DNA of 64,000 bases from Anaerolineaceae bacterium UBA5211 (GTDB lineage: Bacteria > Chloroflexota > Anaerolineae > Anaerolineales > Anaerolineaceae): NCBI GenBank assembly GCA_002412595.1, contig DHVJ01000047.1, positions 5,346-69,345 of the forward strand, written 5' to 3'. A program made the translations under genes and the position numbers. The notes beneath the pieces were generated by a model, which did not search any database, was not told where the DNA came from, and saw nothing but the letters and a program-made list of their open reading frames with translations. Shown here in pieces: positions 57,376-64,000 of the stretch. Positions within the stretch are counted from its first letter, which is position 1; the number at the start of each line of letters is the position of its first letter.

Positions 57376-57448
57376 GCCGAGATAGCTCAGTTGGTAGAGC
57401 ACGCGACTGAAAATCGCGGTGTCGCCAGTTCGATTCTGGCTCTCGGCA
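57376..57448 (+). tRNA. tRNA-Phe (anticodon GAA)
   Basis: 73-base cloverleaf: 7-bp acceptor (GCCGAGA with TCTCGGC), D arm GCTC...GAGC, anticodon loop CTGAAAA, T arm GCCAG-TTCGATT-CTGGC. CCA not encoded. Confidence 0.96.
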
Positions 57449-57450
57449 CT

Positions 57451-57480
57451 AAAACCCCCTTGCGGGGTTTTTGTTTTTTT
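57451..57480 (+). terminator. Terminator of tRNA-Phe
   Basis: AAAACCCC-CTTGC-GGGGTTTT perfect 8-bp stem followed by TGTTTTTTT. It lies only 18 bases before the next start codon. Confidence 0.85.
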
Positions 57481-57498
57481 CTGATAAAATCTCACGCA

Positions 57499-58713
57499 AT
57501 GGAACTGCTAAAAAAATTTGGGAAACCAGCCGCGATTATTTTAATAGCGTTAGGGATCCTATTGATGTTATATGCCTGGTACATTTCTCCCAAAGCCTTC
57601 AGCGCTGAAATTTGGACCAATGCTTCGGATACGCCGGCGGAAATTCAGGTGACTGATTTGATTGCTGCCAACTGGCTGATGAAAGCGGGCATTCCGCTTT
57701 ACCCGGGCGACAGCATTTTGTATTCCGGCATTGAGATAGATCCGAATTTCAAACTGCCGGCCAAGCAGGGGCAGGCCCTGACTTATCAGGCTGCTTATCC
57801 CATCACGCTTAACAATGACGGCTCGCAGCTTATTTTCTATTCATCGGCGCCCACGCTGGGCGCGGCCTTATGGGGGCAGGATATCCGTTTAACCGCCAGT
57901 GATGTCACTTCGCTGCCGCTGGATACGCCTGTGATTGCGCCTTTGGAGGTGACCATCAGCAAGGCCGTTCCGCTGACGATCCAGGTGGGTGGAAAAACCC
58001 TGTCCATTTCTTCGGCGGGTGCCACGGTGGGGGAGGCGCTGGCTGAGGCCGGAGTGGCCCTGGAAAACCTCGACAAGACGGTTCCGGCGGACGACCAGCC
58101 TATCCCGGCGGATGGCGTGATCCAGGTGGTGCGCGTGCGTGAGGAAACCCTTTTGGAAGAAAGCGCCATTACTTATTCTGAAGTGCGTGTAGCCGATGAG
58201 GATATGGAGATCGGCAATGAAGAAGTGCGCCAGGCTGGTGAAAATGGCGTGCAGGTGACCAGTGTGCGCGTGCGTTATGAGGACGGGCAGGAAGTATCGC
58301 GCGAGACGGAACAGGAATGGGTATCGATGCAGCCGGTCAACCAGGTCACTGCCTACGGCTCTCAGGTGGTGGTGCGCACTTCAGCCGACAGTGAATGTAT
58401 TGTCGATTATTATTTGGCCAAAGAAGTGTATGTGACTTCCTACCATGACACCGGGCAGACCACCGCTTCGGGTATTTGGCCGTATTACGGCGTGATTGCC
58501 GTCAGCCCCGAATGGTATTCCATCCTGAAGGGCAGCAGTATCTGTGTGCCGGGTTACGGTGTGGGCACCGTGTTGGATGTGTGCCCGGGCTGCTCCGGCA
58601 AGAATTGGCTGGATGTTTTTCTCCCAACTGCCGAATATGTCTCCTGGAACAGGAACCTGACTGCTTACTTTATGACCCCTGTGCCTGCCGGTTTTACGGG
58701 AGATTTACCTTGA
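57499..58713 (+). CDS. Secreted G5/3D-like (YabE-type) cell-wall protein
   Basis: 404 residues. One N-terminal membrane or signal helix (about 12-30), two DUF348-type ubiquitin-like segments (about 105-225; 'LTIQVGGKTLSISSAGATVG' in the second), a G5 domain (about 210-295) and a C-terminal 3D-like double-psi barrel (about 305-400) with 'VTSYHDTGQTTASGIWP'. Related proteins (YabE, Rpf-like) bind or cleave peptidoglycan. The TAAAAT box ends 8 bases before this ATG and no ribosome-binding site is visible, so the message may be leaderless. It overlaps rsmA by 4 bases. Confidence 0.75.
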   Translation: MELLKKFGKPAAIILIALGILLMLYAWYISPKAFSAEIWTNASDTPAEIQVTDLIAANWLMKAGIPLYPGDSILYSGIEIDPNFKLPAKQGQALTYQAAYPITLNNDGSQLIFYSSAPTLGAALWGQDIRLTASDVTSLPLDTPVIAPLEVTISKAVPLTIQVGGKTLSISSAGATVGEALAEAGVALENLDKTVPADDQPIPADGVIQVVRVREETLLEESAITYSEVRVADEDMEIGNEEVRQAGENGVQVTSVRVRYEDGQEVSRETEQEWVSMQPVNQVTAYGSQVVVRTSADSECIVDYYLAKEVYVTSYHDTGQTTASGIWPYYGVIAVSPEWYSILKGSSICVPGYGVGTVLDVCPGCSGKNWLDVFLPTAEYVSWNRNLTAYFMTPVPAGFTGDLP

Positions 58714-59549
58714 CCTTAACCCCATTACCGGTGCCTGCCATGCTGCGGGATTACGGTTTGCAGCCCAAAAAGGGGCTGGGTCAGAATTTTCTGGTTGAGG
58801 ATGTCCACCTGCAGCGTATTGTGGACGAGGCCGGTGTTACCGCTGCGGATGAAGTGCTGGAGATCGGAGCCGGGTTGGGCAGCCTGACGCGCTATCTGGC
58901 CGCGGCAGCCGGGCAGGTGTGCGCGGTGGAGATCGATGAGCGCTTCATCCCCGTTCTGAAGAAGGTTCTGAACGAATTTACCAATGTCAACCTGGTCAAC
59001 GCGGACATTATGGATACGGACCCGGGCCAGTGGATGCATCAAAGCGGTTACCTGGTGGTAGCCAACATTCCTTATTACATTACCTCGGCGCTTATCCGCC
59101 ATTTGCTGGAAGCTGAAGTCAAACCCGGACGCATTGCCCTCACTATCCAAAAGGAAGTAGCCCAGCGGGTGTGCGCCAAACCCGGGAATTTGTCGCTGCT
59201 GACGCTGAGCGTGCAGGTCTTCGGTGCGCCGCGCGTGGCTTTCAACATTCCAGCCGGGGCTTTTTATCCGGCTCCCAAGGTGGATTCAGCCCTGCTGCTG
59301 GTGGATTTATACGACCAGCCCTTAATCGCAAATGAGGACCTGAAGACATTCTTCAGCCTGGCCAAAAGCGCGTTTTCGAAAAAGCGAAAAATGTTGCACA
59401 ACGCGTTAGCGGGTCACCCCGGGCTGGGAAGTGAGGGTTCGCAGCGCTTGTTGGAAGAAGCCGGAATTGACCCCAACAGGCGTGCCCAAACCCTTTCGTT
59501 GGAAGAATGGGGAAACCTGACAGAAGCCTATCTGCAAATGCAAAAATAA
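58710..59549 (+). CDS. rsmA: 16S rRNA dimethyladenosine transferase
   Basis: 279 residues. RsmA/KsgA with 'PKKGLGQNFLVE' (residues about 18-29), SAM-binding 'EIGAGLGSLTRYL' near 49, 'CAVEIDERFIPVL' near 70, the catalytic N-x-P-Y motif 'VANIPYYITS' near 116, and the C-terminal helical domain with 'SAFSKKRKMLHNAL'. It dimethylates two adjacent adenines in helix 45 of 16S rRNA. The start is a TTG at 58710 (TTGA overlap with the upstream stop) with GGGAGAT before it. Confidence 0.93.
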   Translation: MTLTPLPVPAMLRDYGLQPKKGLGQNFLVEDVHLQRIVDEAGVTAADEVLEIGAGLGSLTRYLAAAAGQVCAVEIDERFIPVLKKVLNEFTNVNLVNADIMDTDPGQWMHQSGYLVVANIPYYITSALIRHLLEAEVKPGRIALTIQKEVAQRVCAKPGNLSLLTLSVQVFGAPRVAFNIPAGAFYPAPKVDSALLLVDLYDQPLIANEDLKTFFSLAKSAFSKKRKMLHNALAGHPGLGSEGSQRLLEEAGIDPNRRAQTLSLEEWGNLTEAYLQMQK

Positions 59550-59574
59550 ACCGCGCGAACCTCGCGCGGTTTTT
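59550..59574. terminator. Terminator between convergent rsmA and the GT2 gene
   Basis: A perfect 9-bp stem (ACCGCGCGA with TCGCGCGGT), 3-base loop, followed by TTTTG. Confidence 0.85.
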
Positions 59575-59597
59575 GTGTTCTGAATAGCGAGCCTCTA

Positions 59598-60326
59598 TTA
59601 TTTCACAGGTTTTAAATCGCGGTAATGCCGCCGCAGAGACCAAACGCGCATCGCGGCTTCTACCTGGATGCGCAGCGACATTTTGGACTGCCCAAAACGT
59701 CGCTCGGCGAAATAAATTGGAACCTCTGTGAAGTGGAAGCCCAATTTATAAGCGATATAAGCCATTTCTACCTGGAAGATATAGCCGTTCGAACGCAGGC
59801 GCTCCAGCGGCATGGCTTCCAGGGTTTCCCGCCGCCACAAGCGGAAGCCGCCGGTGGTGTCGCGGATGGGCAGGCGCAGGATGCTGCGCGCGTAGAAATT
59901 TCCGAAAGAGGAAAGAGCTTTGCGCCAGTAAGGCCAATCTTTATCCAGACTGCCGCCCGGCACATAGCGCGAACCCAGGGCGATGTCGCAGCTTTCCAAA
60001 GCTTGGACCAATTCCACCACTTTAGCGGGTTCGTGTGAAAAATCCGCATCCATTTGACCGATTGCCTGTGAATCACCGGCCAGCAATTGGGTGAAGCCTT
60101 GAATATAAGCGCTTCCCAATCCCAATTTACCGGCACGGTGCATGACGTCCAGTTTACCAGGGTAAGTTTTCTTTAAATCATCCGCAATCTGACCGGTTCC
60201 GTCGCGGCTGTTGTCGTCCACCACCAGCACATTTAAATCCGGCAGCGGCAGGCTGAAAAGGGCTTTGAGTAAATTGGGCAAGTTTTCTGCTTCGTTGTAG
60301 GTGGGAATGACCAGGGTAATTTTCAA
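59598..60326 (-). CDS. Polyprenol/dolichol-phosphate mannosyltransferase-like GT2
   Basis: 242 residues of the DPM1 group: 'LVIPTYNEAENLPNLL' at the start, 'VLVVDDNSRDGTGQIADDL' near 34-52, 'AIGQMDADFSHEPAKV' (D-x-D) near 88-103, and 'TGGFRLWRRETLEA' near 159. It probably loads mannose or glucose from a nucleotide sugar onto polyprenyl phosphate, supplying lipid donors to GT-C enzymes such as those at 22036-23691 and 33079-35271. No C-terminal membrane helix is seen. The gene stands alone on this strand. Confidence 0.88.
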   Translation of the reverse strand: MKITLVIPTYNEAENLPNLLKALFSLPLPDLNVLVVDDNSRDGTGQIADDLKKTYPGKLDVMHRAGKLGLGSAYIQGFTQLLAGDSQAIGQMDADFSHEPAKVVELVQALESCDIALGSRYVPGGSLDKDWPYWRKALSSFGNFYARSILRLPIRDTTGGFRLWRRETLEAMPLERLRSNGYIFQVEMAYIAYKLGFHFTEVPIYFAERRFGQSKMSLRIQVEAAMRVWSLRRHYRDLKPVK

Positions 60327-60392
60327 TGCGCAATCCTGTTTTACTTGAAATTGTGGGGAAATTATACCGTTTATTCGCGAGCTGAAATCCTA

Positions 60393-60398
60393 TATAAT
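60393..60398 (+). promoter_or_regulatory. -10 box of the NBR1-type lipoprotein cluster
   Basis: A perfect TATAAT, 38 bases before the first lipoprotein start; AAGGAGG follows just before the ATG. Confidence 0.5.
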
Positions 60399-60436
60399 GA
60401 TTTTACGTAGTATTTATTAACGTATAAGGAGGAAGC

Positions 60437-61363
60437 ATGCGAACATATTCTCGTTTGATGAGCGGATGGATGATTCTGCTGCTGGTTGTGATGGCGTGCA
60501 CTATTTCCTTCGGCGGGCAGGACGAAGAGACAGCGGTGCAAACCGCTATCGCGCAAACCCTGACAGCCAGTGGAAACGGCGCCGAGGCAACCGCTAGCAC
60601 GGAACCCACGTTAACACTGGCGCCCACCAACACCATTGCTGCGCCTCCAACCAATACACCTTCTCCCTGCAACAATGCGCTTTATATCAGTGAGACGGTT
60701 CCGGATGGCACCGAGTTTGACGTGGGTGAGAGTTTCACCAAAACCTGGCGGTTGAAGAACACTGGTACCTGTACCTGGAATACCAACTATAAATTGAAGT
60801 TCAGCAGCGGTGATCAGATGGGCGGCCCGAGTAGCCAGAATTTATCCATGGCAGTTGGCCCCAATGAGCAAGTGGATTTCAGTGTCAATTTGAAAGCGCC
60901 TGCTTCAGTCGGAACCTATAAAGGTGTCTGGCAGATTGTGGATGATAATGGTGGTACTTTTGTATATAATATATGGGTGGAGATTAATGTGGTAGAAGCG
61001 GCCACCCCGGCTATGCCGGACTTGACCATTTCTGAGTTTTCTATCAATCCCGCCACACCAACTCAGGGCGAGAATGTGCATGTGCGCGTGCGTGCACATA
61101 ACGCGGGCACGGCTGATAGCGGCGCGTTCAAGATGGAATGGTATGGACTTTCCACCTTCTCCAGCCCCAGCTGTAACTGGAATGTGGTGGGTGGTTTGGT
61201 GGCGGGCGGCAGTGTGTTGATGGAGTGTGATTATTCCTTTGCGAGCTGGTACCCGCTTACTAAAACCAGCATCGCTTTTATCGACACGGATGACCAGGTG
61301 GATGAAAGTAATGAGGGCAATAACTCGGCCAGTATTTCTCCATTTGGCGTGGATGCGCCCTAG
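60437..61363 (+). CDS. Lipoprotein with NBR1-type Ig and CARDB-like domains
   Basis: 308 residues. Signal and lipobox 'ILLLVVMACTI' (Cys about 22) and a Thr/Ala/Pro linker precede an NBR1-type Ig-like domain (about 78-185): 'YISETVPDGTEFDVGESFTK' then 'TWRLKNTGTCTWN'. A CARDB-like beta domain (about 195-300, 'DLTISEFSINPATPTQGENV') ends the protein. Such domains usually bind proteins or glycans on the outer face; no enzyme motif is present. AAGGAGG lies 6 bases before the start. First of four related genes. Confidence 0.82.
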   Translation: MRTYSRLMSGWMILLLVVMACTISFGGQDEETAVQTAIAQTLTASGNGAEATASTEPTLTLAPTNTIAAPPTNTPSPCNNALYISETVPDGTEFDVGESFTKTWRLKNTGTCTWNTNYKLKFSSGDQMGGPSSQNLSMAVGPNEQVDFSVNLKAPASVGTYKGVWQIVDDNGGTFVYNIWVEINVVEAATPAMPDLTISEFSINPATPTQGENVHVRVRAHNAGTADSGAFKMEWYGLSTFSSPSCNWNVVGGLVAGGSVLMECDYSFASWYPLTKTSIAFIDTDDQVDESNEGNNSASISPFGVDAP

Positions 61364-61388
61364 ATATGGGCAATAAGAGAGGAGTGGT

Positions 61389-61997
61389 ATGGGGATGAGC
61401 AAGAAAACAGTATTATCAATTTTGGTGGTGGTGGCCATGCTGATGGTTGTGCTGGCTTGCCAAGTGGACTTCTCGAATGTGGATCAGGATGAAGTTGCGG
61501 ATTCGGTAGCGCAGACTTTGGAAGCCAAAGCGGCTGAAGCGGAACAACTGCAACCGCCGCTGCAGCCGGAACAACCGCAGCCGACGCCAACCACCCAGCC
61601 GGATAACGCGCGCTGTTGTGACTGGTACGATCACGATTATCATGATTATCACCACTACGGATATGCGGAGTGCAATCAAGCCAAATTTATCAGTGAAACA
61701 GTGCGGGATTATTCCGTTTTCTATCCTAAGGAGCCGTTTACCAAGGTATGGCGATTGAAGAACATCGGCTACTGCACTTGGACGACCGACTACCGCCTGG
61801 CGCTGCAGAGCGGTGACCCGATGGGTGTGCGGTATGATCAATATTTCGACCACGAAGTCAAGCCGGGTGAATACATCGATATCGAAGTGGATATGCGTGC
61901 GCCTTATCCAAGAGGAGAATACACAACATTCTGGCAGCTGCAGGATGAATGCGGGCGGAAATTTGGCCAGGTTTATCTGACTATAGTAGTTCGGTAG
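61389..61997 (+). CDS. Lipoprotein with NBR1-type Ig domain and His/Asp/Tyr-rich linker
   Basis: 202 residues. Lipobox 'VVLACQV', a Gln/Pro-rich spacer, and a striking 'CCDWYDHDYHDYHHYGY' stretch (about 75-91) that could bind metal. One NBR1-type Ig domain (about 97-202) follows: 'KFISETVRDYSVFYPKEPFT' then 'KVWRLKNIGYCTW'. It starts 25 bases after the previous stop, with GAGAGGAG upstream, so it is likely in the same operon. An ATG six bases downstream is an alternative start. Confidence 0.78.
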   Translation: MGMSKKTVLSILVVVAMLMVVLACQVDFSNVDQDEVADSVAQTLEAKAAEAEQLQPPLQPEQPQPTPTTQPDNARCCDWYDHDYHDYHHYGYAECNQAKFISETVRDYSVFYPKEPFTKVWRLKNIGYCTWTTDYRLALQSGDPMGVRYDQYFDHEVKPGEYIDIEVDMRAPYPRGEYTTFWQLQDECGRKFGQVYLTIVVR

Positions 61998-62099
61998 GCC
62001 GAAATCGGAAAAACTTATTAGTTGGTACGATAATTGCAACATATAGGATAGCGAATAATTAAAATTATCTGTTTGGATACAGATAAAATGGAGGTTCAA

Positions 62100-62744
62100 A
62101 TGAAAAGAGTAACAACCCTATCGTTAGTGGCAGCCCTGGCCCTTCTGATTTCAGCGTGCAATTTCCCGTTTGCGGATACAGAATCGGCTATGGCGACCTC
62201 GGTGGCGGCAACAGTGGATGCGATGGAAGAAGCGCACGTTGTCATGCCCACCCTGGCTCCGCTGCCCACACAGGTACCGCCGGAACCGGTGGCGCCCACG
62301 CAGGAACCGGAGCATTACCGTGACAGTGAGTATTGCGACAAGTATAGCGAATCTCAGTGGCCAGATGAATGCGGTCCTTATTATGACCATCAATATTCTA
62401 ATAAGTCCCAATGCTTGTATGCAACTTTCCTCAGCGAAACCATAAAAGATAACACTGAATTCACGGCGGGTGAAAGCTTCACCAAAACCTGGACATTGCG
62501 CAATGACGGTTACTGCGATTGGAACGAGGACTATCACCTGGTCTTCAAAAGCGGTACGCAAATGGATGGTCCTGACGACTATGTCTTCGGCTTCGAGATC
62601 GACCCAGGCGAGGAGATCACCATCTCACTTGACCTGACCGCGCCAGCCACGACCGGTACCTTCACGGGTTACTGGCAGCTGGAAACCGATGACGATGAGA
62701 AATTTGGTAGTGCACTGTCTGTCAAGATCGAAGTAGTAGATTAA
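62100..62744 (+). CDS. Lipoprotein with NBR1-type Ig domain
   Basis: 214 residues. 'LALLISACNFPF' lipobox (Cys about 18), a Pro-rich linker, a short charged Tyr/Asp/Cys stretch, then an NBR1-type Ig domain (about 105-214) with 'FLSETIKDNTEFTAGESFTK' and 'TWTLRNDGYCDWN'. The start at 62100 has GGAGGT upstream; an ATG 27 bases earlier lacks the signal-peptide fit. A strong terminator follows. Confidence 0.82.
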   Translation: MKRVTTLSLVAALALLISACNFPFADTESAMATSVAATVDAMEEAHVVMPTLAPLPTQVPPEPVAPTQEPEHYRDSEYCDKYSESQWPDECGPYYDHQYSNKSQCLYATFLSETIKDNTEFTAGESFTKTWTLRNDGYCDWNEDYHLVFKSGTQMDGPDDYVFGFEIDPGEEITISLDLTAPATTGTFTGYWQLETDDDEKFGSALSVKIEVVD

Positions 62745-62766
62745 TCTTTTACCAACCTAGTAAAAA

Positions 62767-62793
62767 AAAGACCGGCATTTTGCCGGTCTTTTT
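62767..62793 (+). terminator. Terminator after the third NBR1-type lipoprotein gene
   Basis: A perfect 11-bp stem (AAAGACCGGCA with TGCCGGTCTTT), 3-base loop, running into TT. Confidence 0.85.
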
Positions 62794-62890
62794 CATTTCC
62801 ACTTCCCAATTATCCGTTAAAATCAATATGATATATAAATCCTGTGAATAATTCTTGAGCAGGAGGATTGCAAGACAATTGGAGGTAAAT

Positions 62891-63820
62891 ATGAAAAAAA
62901 GATTAACCTTGGCATTGGTGATTATTGGCGCGGTGGTTTTGTCCGCCTGTAATTTCCCGCTGGGTTCGGATGCGACCCCAACCCCGGAAGGGGATCTGCT
63001 GGCTACCGAGGTGGCCGGTACAGTGCAAGCTATGATGATGCAGATGCCGACAATGACTGTTCCGGCGCCGACTGCCGAGCCCACGGTAACACTGCCGGTG
63101 CTGCAGCCAACCAACACGGTCAGCGCGCTTGTGCCTACCACAGCCCCCGCGCATGCCTGCAACGAAGCTGTCTTTGTGAGCGAAACCATTCCGGATAATA
63201 CCCAGTTCAATTTGAGCGAGAGCTTCACCAAAACCTGGACGATTATGAACACCGGCACCTGTACCTGGAACACCAATTACAAATGGGTGTTCGTTTCCGG
63301 GGATCAGCTGGAAGCGCCTGCGTCAGTCAACCTGACCCAGGAAGTTGCACCCAACGGCCAGATCACCATCTCCGTTCCCATGAAAGCCCCCTATACCGCC
63401 GGCACCTATACCGGCTACTGGGCGCTGCAGGGCGAGGACGGTGTGAATTTCTTTACCAACAACAGCGTCAAGATCATCACCAGCTCGGATGCCTTCCGCG
63501 TGACCAGTGTGACGACCACGCTGAAAGATCATACTGGGGTAGATTGCTCTGGCGATGGATACGATAATACTTTCAAGGTCAGCATAACCACCAGTACCGC
63601 GGGCACTGTTAAATATTACTTGATAGGCAGCAGCGATGAAGGTACGCTCTCTACATTATCGCCGTCAAATGTTAAATTTGACTCGGGTGAAACTAAAACG
63701 ATTGAAGAACATTGGTACGATATGACTGGGGATGATGGTGAATACTGGGTAAAGGTGTATATTGATTCACCGAATAAACAGTCGTTTGGGCCCTTCAAAT
63801 TTGACATTACCTGTGAATAA
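62891..63820 (+). CDS. Lipoprotein with NBR1-type Ig domain and extra C-terminal beta domain
   Basis: 309 residues. 'GAVVLSACNFPL' lipobox (Cys about 20), a Pro/Thr linker, then an NBR1-type Ig domain (about 95-200: 'FVSETIPDNTQFNLSESFTK' then 'TWTIMNTGTCTWN'). A second beta domain of about 100 residues ('VTSVTTTLKDHTGVDCSGDG' onward) follows, not recognised. GGAGGT lies 5 bases before the ATG. It has its own terminator and, unlike the first two copies, is separated from its neighbour by a terminator. Confidence 0.82.
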   Translation: MKKRLTLALVIIGAVVLSACNFPLGSDATPTPEGDLLATEVAGTVQAMMMQMPTMTVPAPTAEPTVTLPVLQPTNTVSALVPTTAPAHACNEAVFVSETIPDNTQFNLSESFTKTWTIMNTGTCTWNTNYKWVFVSGDQLEAPASVNLTQEVAPNGQITISVPMKAPYTAGTYTGYWALQGEDGVNFFTNNSVKIITSSDAFRVTSVTTTLKDHTGVDCSGDGYDNTFKVSITTSTAGTVKYYLIGSSDEGTLSTLSPSNVKFDSGETKTIEEHWYDMTGDDGEYWVKVYIDSPNKQSFGPFKFDITCE

Positions 63821-63843
63821 GAGAGAGTCTTGAATGAAAGAAG

Positions 63844-63870
63844 AGCGCGGGATTCAACCCGCGCTTTTTT
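63844..63870 (+). terminator. Terminator after the fourth NBR1-type lipoprotein gene
   Basis: AGCGCGGG-ATTCAA-CCCGCGCT perfect 8-bp stem followed by TTTTT. Confidence 0.85.
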
Positions 63871-63880
63871 GTTCATTTTG

Positions 63881-63908
63881 TTGACACACCCCCTCTTTAA
63901 GATATAAT
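63881..63908 (+). promoter_or_regulatory. Promoter of tRNA-Lys(CTT)
   Basis: Consensus TTGACA (63881-63886), a 16-base spacer and a perfect TATAAT (63903-63908), 13 bases before the tRNA. Confidence 0.8.
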
Positions 63909-63921
63909 ACCCGCACATCTT

Positions 63922-63994
<73 letters not shown>

Positions 63995-64000
63995 CTCTTT

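Overview
The window looks like a chromosomal segment of an Anaerolineae-type bacterium (phylum Chloroflexota). This is inferred from gene content, not from a marker tree. The evidence is the mid-GC coding bias, single-membrane (monoderm) surface logic with lipoproteins and IPxTG-type C-terminal anchors, many NBR1-type Ig lipoproteins, and a DeoC/RpiB microcompartment locus. No rRNA, CRISPR array, transposase or prophage was seen.

Layout. 1-8.7 kb is housekeeping and accessory metabolism: the end of a prephenate dehydrogenase, a GIY-YIG protein, galK, a phosphoribosyltransferase, a 780-base gene-free repeat patch, ogt, era, a YhhN protein, a YitT protein, a SIS-domain sugar isomerase and an FGE-like lipoprotein. 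8.7-23.7 kb is a cell-surface and exopolysaccharide locus. It has two large secreted proteins sharing a double IPVTG C-terminal anchor, a BcsB-like protein, a degenerate GGDEF membrane protein, a cellulose-synthase-like glycosyltransferase fused to MshEN (c-di-GMP-binding type) domains, and a GT-C membrane transferase. Three of these genes follow copies of one conserved leader RNA with a terminator-like hairpin that I could not assign to a known class. 23.7-24.4 kb is a mazEF pair with a visible promoter and operator.

24.4-32 kb has glutamate dehydrogenase, HPr, a PRD/EIIB/EIIA regulator, and a divergent galactitol-type PTS operon (EIIA, HisC-like aminotransferase, EIIB, EIIC). 32-37.3 kb has membrane proteins and an EAL phosphodiesterase behind a recognisable c-di-GMP-I (GEMM) riboswitch. 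37.3-40.6 kb has a TrpF-like protein lacking the catalytic Cys, paired with a PfkB kinase, then DegV, an orphan HigA and tRNA-Lys(TTT). 40.8-42.9 kb is an AT-rich two-gene island encoding a HEIGH metallopeptidase-like protein and a small membrane protein.

43.3-49.5 kb is a ten-gene bacterial microcompartment operon of the sugar-phosphate type (RpiB, DeoC, CoA-acylating aldehyde dehydrogenase, BMC-H, BMC-T, three BMC-P, an EutJ-like protein, and a small protein with a likely encapsulation peptide). A divergent GntR/HutC regulator has a TGGT-N4-ACCA operator at its own promoter. Inferred chemistry: DeoC cleaves a deoxy-sugar phosphate to glyceraldehyde-3-phosphate and acetaldehyde inside the shell, and the aldehyde dehydrogenase makes acetyl-CoA. 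No phosphotransacylase or alcohol dehydrogenase is present. 50.4-57.2 kb is a leftward housekeeping run (coaE, cdaA, cdaR, der, lepB), preceded by a thioredoxin-CcdA fusion. 57.3-64 kb has tRNA-Phe, a G5/3D-like secreted protein, rsmA, a dolichol-phosphate-mannose-synthase-like transferase, four tandem NBR1-type lipoproteins, and a tRNA-Lys(CTT) with an imperfect acceptor stem.
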